64,000 nucleotides of DNA from Diadophis punctatus similis (Eukaryota > Chordata > Lepidosauria > Squamata > Dipsadidae). The notes under the pieces were generated by a model. That model was not told the DNA's origin, did not search any database, and worked only from the letters and a program-made list of their open reading frames with translations. The position numbers were made by a program, and so were the translations under genes. Positions within the stretch are counted from its first letter, which is position 1; the number at the start of each line of letters is the position of its first letter. Location: contig JALIGW010000010.1 in the NCBI GenBank assembly GCA_023053685.1, forward strand, positions 15,172,419-15,236,418. The letters run 5' to 3'. This document shows, piece after piece, positions 56,002-64,000 of the stretch.

Positions 56002-58079
56002 CAGTTATCCTGCATTCAGAGCACTTTTCTGAACATGTCAATATAATGCTATGATAGAAGGCCAGGCTAAACAAGACCCCCACCTCTTCTCTTTGAAGCA
56101 CACAATGGCAATAAGGTCCCCTTTCTCAAGCTGCATTTACTATGTTAAACAGTTTTTCTAAGGTTGACACAATGGCATTGGCTCAGGGATAGTACACAGC
56201 TGCCAATCTCCAGTGATAACAATGAGCAACTGGCAAGGATGAGAAAGGATGTCCTGTCATCCCAGTTTTTGATAGGGATTTATTATGACAGCAATCATTC
56301 TGGGGAATGACTTTTTATATGCCAAATTATAAAGAGGTGAAGATAAGGATATATATTGGATTGCAGTGGGCTGTATTGTAAAATGATAAGAGATTCTCTT
56401 GAATAGATTTATTTAACATGAAGCTGACAGAATAGATTGACTCAGGAGGCAACATTCAATTTCCACTTTTGCAGAATTTTCTCCTAGAAAATCATTGCTT
56501 CACCCGCTAGTAGACTAAATTGCCCATAAGTCTTTTTCATGCAGTGCCAATGATTTGTCAAAGCCATTCATTTGGGTCTTTGGTGGTTTGGCATGTCATT
56601 ACCTCTAGACACTATGGATTATTGGAAGTCAGCCAGGAAAAACCATGGCTGGCACTCCCCTAGAGTAAACCCATCAGCCATAGACTTTATATTTAATGAG
56701 TATATGAAATGCTTCAGCAGCTCTGCATGAATGAATGTTTCCGGGGACGTCAGTCAATTAAGCTCAGTTTCAGAGTGACATGGATTGTAGCAATACAAAG
56801 TGAATCCATTCTCTGAGGTGCTTCTGATAATACATACATGGGACATGATTGTGATTTATTCTAATGGTATGCTTAAAGTTGCAGCCTTGGAAGATATTGT
56901 AACAATGGAAAATAACTCATGGGAATCCTTAATATTTTTCTAACTCAAGAGTCTCAATACATTTATGCTGCTGTTGTGAATAAAAATGTGGGCAGAGTAT
57001 AAGCACCAAGACATGTCTGTAGTTTAATGAAGGATTTCCCACTTGAACTTGAAATATTCTCCTTTATTGGTAACACTTGAACTTTTCAGGACTTCCAAAA
57101 TGAAATAACACCTCTTTTTTTAAAAAATAAATATCTTACCGTGTTTTTGCTTTTGTTTTAAAGACAGTTCCAAAGGATGGAGCATGGCTTGAACTTGAAA
57201 TTGATAGCTAGACTCCTGGGTGTTCCTTGAATATCACTACTATCTTACAACAAACATAAAACAACCCAAGAATGCATCATTGCCAGGAAAAAAACAAAAC
57301 AAAACTTCAATGTGATTGAACACCAAATAATTTTGACAATCTTTAAGTTCTTTAGCCTCACATCTGTTGAATCATGTACAGTATGATACATATGTATCAC
57401 TTCCTACTTTCTTTGTCCACAGGATGCAGTAAGAGCCATGTGTGCAGTTTCCTTACCTAATCTACATATAAAAAGGCATTAAATCAACTTTGCAGTCAAT
57501 TATAATTCAGGGCACCAGAAGCTGTCTTCAGCAATTGCAGTATTTGTAGGTTAGATTCTTAAGTTTTGCCAGAGTGAAAACTAAACATTTTAAAATGTTG
57601 TATTTTTCCATTGTTTACACATTGACTCTGGTTTTATGTATGCTGGTAAAATAAAAACAAAGGAATCATGTGGCACTTAAAATGTGTATTTAATAAGACA
57701 TAAGCTTTGGTGACATCAGCCATAGTATTATAAAGTATTATACAATATTATAACGTATAAAATATTATCCTGAGTTTGGAAGTTATATAATGATTGACTT
57801 TCTGGTCATGATTGGATTATTGGGAAAAGAGATTGGAAAGAATACAGAAGGAAATGCATATATCAAATCATGTAAATTATCTTACTAACAGAGTCCATTT
57901 CCAAACCCATCTAGGCTGTGACACAGACATTCTTCTAAAAATAATCTGTGATGTAACATTTTTCCCAGTTCAAGCCAATGTAGATAAAATTGAACCACCT
58001 GACAATAAGTTGCTCACTTATTTTGTAAGGAAATCTTCAGAGGATAATCAGAACTTCAGAAAAAACTATTACTGCCAAC
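56002..58079. other. Long non-coding stretch
   Basis: Over 2 kb without recognisable coding domain or element ends. The 93-codon frame at 57812-58093 has no family resemblance and runs into the LINE tail. Confidence 0.5.
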
Positions 58080-58664
58080 CTGCCTTCCATTGAGGACCTG
58101 TATACTGCACGAGTCAAAAAGAGGGCCATGAAAATATTTACAGACCCCCTCGCATCCTGGACATAAATTATTTCAACTCCTACCCTCAAAACGACGCTTA
58201 GAGCACTGCACACCAAGACAACTAGACACAAGAACAGTTTTTTCCTGAACACCATCACTCTGCTAAACAAATAATTCCCTCACCACTGTCAAACTATTCA
58301 CTAAGGCTGCATTACTATTACTATTAGCCTTCCCATCTCCTCTCACTTATGACTGTATGACTGTAACTTGTTGCTTGTATCCTTACAATTTATATTAATA
58401 TTGATTGTTTCCTGATTGCTTATTTGTACCCTATGACAATCATTAAGTGTTGTACCTCATGATTCTTGACAAATGTATCTTTTCTTTTATGTACACTGAG
58501 AGCATATGCACCAAAGACAAATTCCTTGTGTGTCCAATCACACTTGGCCAATAAAGAATTCTATTCTATTCTATTCTATTCTATTCTATTCTATTCTATT
58601 CTATTCTATTCTATTCTATTCTATTCTATTCTATTCTATTCTATTCTATTCTATTCTATTCTAT
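58080..58664 (+). mobile_element. LINE 3' fragment with (ATTCT)n tail
   Basis: The start translates, with stops, to LPSIEDLYTARVKKRAMKIF and then TTRHKNSFFLNTITLLNK, a block common at the C-terminus of LINE reverse transcriptases. The 3' UTR ends acttggccaataaagaatt and passes into the pentamer array at 58557. The family differs from the LINE at 8385-13885. Confidence 0.7.
58557..58664. repeat. (ATTCT)n microsatellite
   Basis: About 21 perfect pentamers directly attached to the LINE polyadenylation region (aataaagaattctattct). Such LINE-linked arrays are typical of snakes. Confidence 0.95.
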
Positions 58665-58924
58665 CTTTGTGGTATCTTTGTTCAAGAATGATTACTAAAA
58701 TTGGTGCCTGAGTTTTCTAGATGGCAGAAGTTAATGATGTCATTTTGGATTTGTTGGATTTTCACAAGCAAACAATAGTAATATTTTTGAGAAGGTATCT
58801 ATAAAGTTATCTAATCATTCAACCAAAACACACGAAGAGGCACTGCAAGTAGCTGCTATGTAGCAAGCCTGAATTCTTGTCCACCTAGCTGAACATTTGT
58901 TCCTGTTGTTAGTTTCTCTAACCC

Positions 58925-59148
58925 CCATATATTTTACATTAAACTGTCTACCGTGGACCTTACACGTTTCTTAAGAGGTCCCTAAGGGGGCGCGCATAAG
59001 CGCACCAACGTGCCTACCATCCCTGTCCTACTGTACTCATTTGTATGTACTCATTTTATGTGTTTATGGCTATGTTTTGCTTCTTTATATCCATTGATTT
59101 GTGTCATTTTTTCATGTGTCCTGTTTCCTTGCACTTGTTGACAAATAA

Positions 59149-59223
<75 letters not shown>
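58925..59223 (+). mobile_element. CR1-group LINE tail with (GATA)n array
   Basis: Matches the end of the LINE at 8385-13885: aaactgtctaccgtggacct, ctaagaggtcc, gcgcataagcgcacca and cgtgcctaccatccctgtcc correspond to 13690-13790. It ends tgacaaataaatag and runs into GATA repeats (59150-59223, about 18 units). Only the last 20 or so codons plus 3' UTR remain. Confidence 0.8.
59150..59223. repeat. (GATA)n microsatellite
   Basis: About 18 tetramers following a LINE tail, then three AAAT units. Confidence 0.95.
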
Positions 59224-59224
<1 letters not shown>

Positions 59225-59235
59225 ATAAATAAATA

Positions 59236-60585
59236 ACATTATCCATTTTAAATGGGATTGGCTCTCCAGAGCTTGCCATTGGCTACTTTGGTCCTTTTCC
59301 TTGAAATGGTGGGGATAAAACCATGAGCAGTATGAAACAATATTGAGCCATCTTCCTTGACCTGACTGAAACTCAAACGTTATGGCCACATTCACTTTTT
59401 ACATACATTATTTAATATATTTTCATAGACTAACTCACTTTTTGCTTTTAATTCATTTAAAAAGCATGGGGGGGGGGGGAAATAAGGAAATTAAGATTAC
59501 TATATTTAGATTGCATTTATATAAGTTGCTCTAGCTAGATGCTCTAGCCACAAAGTAATCATCAGAACTATTTTAAACAAAGGCACTGTTTTCACCATGT
59601 ACATTTTAGAAGATATAGTTTCCTGCCCTACCTAGTTGGATGGAGTCATTAACATTTTAAGTTTTGTGCTATTTTTAATGTTTTAAGCTACATTAAATGA
59701 TTAAATGAAAAGAGTGGACAAACACTGTATAAAAATAGAAACATACAGTAAATAGAAACATATAATCAAAATATAGTGCAGTTTTTCTCAGGGCTATACC
59801 ATTTCAAAATTAGACAAAGAAAAGGTATCATATGATTGAAATATCTGGCTTTTTCATGTTAAAAAAAAGTCATTTATTTATACCAGTGTACAAGAGAGAA
59901 AGATAGTTATATTAATTTCCCCCCTCGTGTTAATTTTGCATTTACAGCAAAATATTTCTAAAATAAGAAAGTTACTAGAAAAATACAATTCACTTGTAGG
60001 AAGTGAATTAAAAATTCATACAATCTAAAAACTGATTAATTTTGTTCTGAGATAAAAATTAGAGAAGTTTAGCAGATTTCTTGGCCATCATATGACCACT
60101 ATCAATGCAGCAAAGTTTAAAATTGAAGAATGCAAAAAAGGAGGAGAGTTGGCTATATTGATATATGATAAACCTGTTAAAATATTACTCATGCTTATGA
60201 TTGGAAATCGGACTCTCTCAGGAAACTTGAATGGCTTGTACAATCAGCTGCATTACTTTATAATCTAAATATCTGACACATGCAACATAATCAATCATCA
60301 TGAAAATTTCCCACTGTTATCAAAAGTTGAGACTTACCAGTAAGACAGAGTAGAGTTCTTTTTTCAGAACTTTGTGCCTGCAAAGAATTATGCCTCAGAA
60401 CTGTGTGAGCTTTCCTTTTCTAGTCTAGCATTTATTACTCAGAATAAATAATTGTGAAAGCAAATTAACTCAGTTGATCCAAGGATTCTCAGACTCAAGC
60501 AAATCATTTCAATGTGGATGTGCAGGTGCTGTTTTATTTTTTTGAGGGGTTGGATTTTCTAAGCCTTGGATAGCAATAGCAATAG
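59236..60585. other. Non-coding stretch
   Basis: AT-rich, nothing recognised. The last bases (tagcaatagcaatag, 60571-60585) look like a trace of a SINE tail in reverse orientation. Confidence 0.5.
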
Positions 60586-60931
60586 TGTTGGAGTTTGTTG
60601 CATAAATCAAATCCAGAAGCACACACACATAACTGATTCAGCTGGATTCATTAACTTCTTTATATACATAATAACAGATGAGTATTTACAATACCAGTAG
60701 CAGAGTTCTTCTTTAATCAAGCAGCAGTTACAAGCAGTTTCTAGTTCAGAGTTCAGAGCAGACAGAGTACAGAATGGGCTGAGCCACGCCCAGCCTTCTA
60801 GCTTAAGTTTCAGTTTCAATTCTCTGCACAGACTCAGATGTGTTTAAGCTCCCATTGGCTGACTTAGTTGCTTGCCTATTCATTGGCTGACCTTGTTACC
60901 ATGTCTCTCCCAGTTCATGAATATTTTAACA
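60586..60931 (-). repeat. Copia 3' LTR
   Basis: On the minus strand it begins TGTTAAAATATTCATGAACT and ends AACAAACTCCAACA (TG...CA). Immediately before it is a purine-rich run (gaagggaggag), a good polypurine tract. Only one LTR is in the window, so the assignment rests on ends, position and tract. Confidence 0.8.
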
Positions 60932-61083
60932 CTCCTCCCTTCATGACTGCTAGAGACATAAATCAAATAATTTAATATTCTTCCTAGACCTGCATTTGAA
61001 GACCCACATTCACAGTTCCCTCCAAATACCTGAGTATCCCTTTTACAGTGATACATCCTTTTCAATGAAACAAAGATCATCCA

Positions 61084-62110
61084 CAAATGCTAATAGTTGA
61101 CAATCCCCACCTTGTAACTTTCCAGTGTACAGTATATGCAACCATCATCCTTGCAATCCTTGAACCCAAGACCCTTCAATGCATTATCTAAACAGATATT
61201 CCAATTCCTGGCTGACTGCTTCAGCCCATAAATGGCCTTGTTCAATTTATACACTGTGTTAGGCTTTTTACTTTCATACATGCTTGAAGCATGTAAATTT
61301 CTTCCTCTAACTCAGCATTGAGGAATGTAGTGGTTATGTCAAAATGCCAAATTTTATGGCCATGTGCTGCTGCCAACGCTAGTGCCAGCCTGATGCTTTC
61401 CCTCTTTACAGTTGGCGCGAATACCTCATCATAGTGCACATTTTTCATCTGTGAAAAACCTTGTGCCACTAACCTTGTCTTATACTGGACCTCATTATTG
61501 GGTAGTACTTTCTTTTTGCATACCCTCTTATATCCTACAGCTTTGCTACCCTATGGCAAAGTCATAGATGTGAATAAATGACTTTTCTCCCATGGATTTC
61601 ATTTCCTTATCCATGGCTTCTTTCCACTTTACTTGTTCTATTTTAGGTAATGCCAATACTTCCTTATAGTTCCTTGGCTCATACCATACATTACACACTT
61701 TAATTTTACTAGCAGAATACCTGTCAGATGGAATCCCTTTGTTCCATCGCTCTGACCTGCTTGGCATTGACTGCTGCTGTGCTTCAACCCTCTCTTGCTT
61801 TATATCTTGTTCAGCTTCTCCTCCCTGAATGCTGACACAGTCACTAAGTGAGTTACCATCACTAAGTGAGTTATCATCACTAAGTGGATCACTATCACTA
61901 AGTGGATCATTCCATAAATTTGCATCAACTCTGTTCCAATTTTGCTCTGCAAAGTTTGTAGACCTAGAAATCACTATTCTTTTGCTCCCATTGCTAAAGT
62001 GATAGCTTTTTGAACCAGGCTCAATAGCCCATAAACCTGAGCTTCCTAGCCTTTGGTTGTCCTTTTCTTCTAATTGCCTTTGGAATATGCACCCACACAT
62101 TACTTCCAAA
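61084..62110 (-). pseudogene. Copia reverse transcriptase and upstream linker
   Basis: The linker region has GSKSYHFSNGSKRIVISRST and an acidic serine repeat LSD-GNSLSD, encoded by repeated 18-bp units (gttaccatcactaagtga type, 61846-61908). RT follows with KWKEAMDKEMKSM, then VHYDEVFAPTVKRESIRLAL, IWHFDITTTFLNAELEEEIY, YKLNKAIYGLKQSARNW and an AFVDD active-site box at about 61065-61100 in a shifted frame. Copia RTs normally continue into RNase H, which is deleted here. Confidence 0.85.
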
Positions 62111-62271
62111 AACTCTTAAATGTGCCAGAGATGGTTTTCTCCCATATAGCACTGCATATGGAGTATCATTAATTGATGAACTCTACAGCCTATTAATTAA
62201 ATAATTAGCAGTCAACATGGCTTCACCCCAATATGACCTGCTCAGACCAGAATTCTCCAGCAGTGAGTCCT

Positions 62272-62854
62272 TCATAGTTTGTAAGACTCCATTTTGCCTC
62301 TCAGCAACACCATTCTCAGCTGCTGTGTACAGATTTGTGCATCTGTGGGTTTTTTCCCCAACTGTTGAAAACTTGTTGACATGAATTCTGAACCTCTGTC
62401 AGTTTGCAGCAGACATACCTGTTGTTTGTATCTTCTTTCTACAAAGCTTACCCATTGCTTAAATTTCTGTAGCACCTCTATTTACTCTCTTTAGTAAATA
62501 GCAGAACCCAAACCTGCTGTAGTCATCTACAATGACCAGTGCATACTTTGCTCCTCCCAAACTGGCTTGCATTGGCCCAACCAAATCTGCATGTACCAGC
62601 TCTAGAGCTCTTGTTGTCTGCCTTGTGCTACTTTTGCTTACTGAGGATGCCTTGGACTTTGATAATTTGCATACTACACAGTCCAAGTATGCCTTACATC
62701 CCTTTAAATTTAACCCTTCTGCAAACTGTTCCATCGTTTGCAAAACTCTGAAACTGGCATGGCCAAGCTTTCTATGCAAGAGATGAACACATGGATCATG
62801 TGGTGCCTCATTTCCAAATGTCTGGGCACATTGGACCTTTTGTCCCTGCAACAC
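62272..62854 (-). pseudogene. Copia GAG-pre-integrase and integrase
   Basis: The frame gives the zinc-binding HRKLGHASFRVLQTM with CVVCKLSK (the H...H...C..C finger). The integrase core follows with ELVHADLVGPMQ (first aspartate) and YALVIVDDYSRFG. After a frameshift near 62465, CLLQTDRGSEFMS holds the second aspartate. The glutamate region lies further left in degraded frames (62270-62180, ENSGLSRSYWGEAMLTA-like). Inactive. Confidence 0.85.
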
Positions 62855-62878
62855 ATAAAGATTATCCTCTTTTATGCC

Positions 62879-63511
62879 CTATGCACATACATTCCCATTT
62901 CTCTTTATGAGACACTTCCCATTTACAAATGTGGTCTCAAATCCTTGCTTGTCTAAACTAGAGACACTCAGCAAATTATGCTCCATTTCAGGCACACATA
63001 ATATATCATTAAACCTCTTTCTCATATATGGAATTTGCACACTGCCTCTTCCAATGACTTTAGCCATCTAGCTATTTGCCAAGTTTACTGCATTTTGAGC
63101 AGCTGGATCCATTCTGAAAAACAATTTAGAATTACTAACAATTGTTTGACTTGCCCCACGGTCTATCAACCATTTGTCTCTACTATTGCAATAGCTAACT
63201 TTTGCAACAGCAATTTGTCCATCAGTGGATTGTCCTCCTTGCAAATAATTTCTTCCTTGCAAATAATTTTTTCTTTGCAAACAGTCTTTCTTTAAATGTG
63301 TTCTTTCACCACAAAGGAAACACCTCCTCTGTTGCTGGGCTGTAATCTGATATCTTCTGCTGCTTTTCTCTTCTCTGCAGATAGCTTGTCTGTTGCTAGG
63401 GTCTTTGCAGACATTCAGTCTGTGGAACTTTCTGCTCTTCTCTCTCTGCTCCTTGAGCCCCCACCTCAGGGATTTCTCCTCATAGCTTCTTCTATAATTG
63501 CTCCTCAGCAA
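62879..63511 (-). pseudogene. Copia zinc knuckle and protease
   Basis: The zinc knuckle CFLCGERTHLKKDC has the retroviral CX2CX4HX4C spacing. A short tandem NYLQGRNYLQG follows. The protease loop reads KWLIDRGASQTIV. The usual DSG/DTG is DRG, so the catalytic serine/threonine is lost. A TAG after NLANS separates the downstream protease part MAKVIGRGSVQIPY, ILCVPEMEHNLLSVSSL, which is typical of Copia. Confidence 0.82.
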
Positions 63512-63974
63512 TTAAACAAACCTTTAATGCCTCCAAATGCAATTCCCACTCTGGTTTGCACTCAAACACTGCAGAAACAATGTCCCAAGTTTCATCAAGG
63601 CTGTTTAACATTAACAACACCTTTTGGGACTCAGGAATATTCATTCCACGCTGTTTCAACTCCACAAACAAAGTTTGCATTTGCAATAAATGTCTTTCCA
63701 CAGATTCACCTGGTTGCAGACAGGCTCTGTATAATTTCCTTGCTAATTGTACAATATTCCATGCAGACACACTCACATGCACAGTTCTTAATTTCAGCCA
63801 GACTTCATGTGCAGTCTTTAAATCAGCTACATTGAGAAATTGTTCATCTTCTAAACTTAAGATGATATAAGTCATTGCTTTATCATGCTGCTTCTGCTCA
63901 CCAGCTGCAAAAGGTGCATGAGGTTGATTAATAACAATATCCCATAGCTCCTTAGCCTTCAGAAAACATTCCAT
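63492..63974 (-). pseudogene. Copia gag
   Basis: Encodes the UBN2-type gag region: AKELWDIVINQPHAP, AMTYIILSLEDEQFLNVADL, TAHEVWLKLRTVH, LYRACLQPGESVERHLLQMQ and VLLMLNSLDETWDIVSA. The N-terminus lies beyond the window edge or in another frame, and it joins the zinc knuckle by a frame change near 63500. Confidence 0.82.
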
Positions 63975-64000
63975 CTTTGCAGCCCATATTATATAGTTCT

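Larger units (their letters stand above)
60586..64000 (-). mobile_element. Ty1/Copia retrotransposon, 3' LTR to gag, other end outside window
   Basis: Minus-strand order from right to left: gag (63974 down), zinc knuckle, protease, GAG-pre-integrase, integrase, RT, then a 346-bp LTR at 60586-60931. Integrase before RT is the Copia order. The frames are broken in many places. The end of RT and all of RNase H are missing between 61090 and 60932. The 5' LTR must lie to the right of 64000. Confidence 0.9.

Noticed and set aside
57812..58093. 93-codon frame as a small gene
   Set aside because: No domain, ends within a LINE tail, and no second line of support.

Overview
The window is vertebrate nuclear DNA from a squamate reptile, most likely an advanced (colubroid) snake. 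I infer this from the repeats: a Sauria-type tRNA SINE, a tRNA SINE with a CR1 3' tail, CR1/L2/L1 LINEs of reptilian type, many hAT MITEs, and two LINE 3' ends that run straight into long (ATTCT)n and (GATA)n microsatellites, a pattern described for snake genomes. I find no host protein-coding gene, no RNA gene, and nothing bacterial. The sequence is intergenic or intronic DNA built mainly of nested transposable elements.

Layout: 1-740 is the right end of a non-autonomous hAT element. 3190-3390 is a small foldback element from a Penelope-like terminus. 4219-5091 and 7245-7670 are hAT MITEs with perfect 8-bp target duplications. 5360-6297 is a 5'-truncated CR1 (minus). 8385-13885 is a long CR1-group LINE with ORF1, ORF2, a SINE in ORF1 and a piece resembling an L1 5' leader. 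14546-24742 is a Ty3/Gypsy provirus with two LTRs, interrupted by an L2 fragment and by a 5.1-kb L1 (17617-22762) that carries a 16-bp target duplication. 26826-31921 is a complete autonomous-type hAT transposon (minus) with an 8-bp target duplication, itself interrupted by a TA-flanked element (27896-29070). 32639-34873 is a Tigger/pogo transposon with an uninterrupted 570-aa transposase. 36790-37500 is an R4-like LINE remnant abutting a second Gypsy element (37501-42122). 43000-46249 is an L1-derived element with ORF1 and 3' UTR but no ORF2 (HAL1-like), with a 17-bp target duplication. 46393-46832, 53915-54962 and 55535-55993 are further hAT-type elements. 47190-51745 is a near-full-length L2-type LINE (minus). 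53085-53760 is a Penelope-like C-terminal fragment (minus). 58080-58664 and 58925-59223 are LINE tails with microsatellites. 60586-64000 is a Ty1/Copia element (minus) whose other LTR lies beyond the window.

The only open frame that looks potentially functional is the Tigger transposase. All other coding regions carry frameshifts, stops, deletions or insertions. The most useful observations are the HAL1-like element, the intact Tigger gene with a PCNA-box-like tail motif, the Penelope foldback with its own target duplication, the nested insertion order, and short GGGCGTGGC-type subterminal repeats shared by three hAT families.
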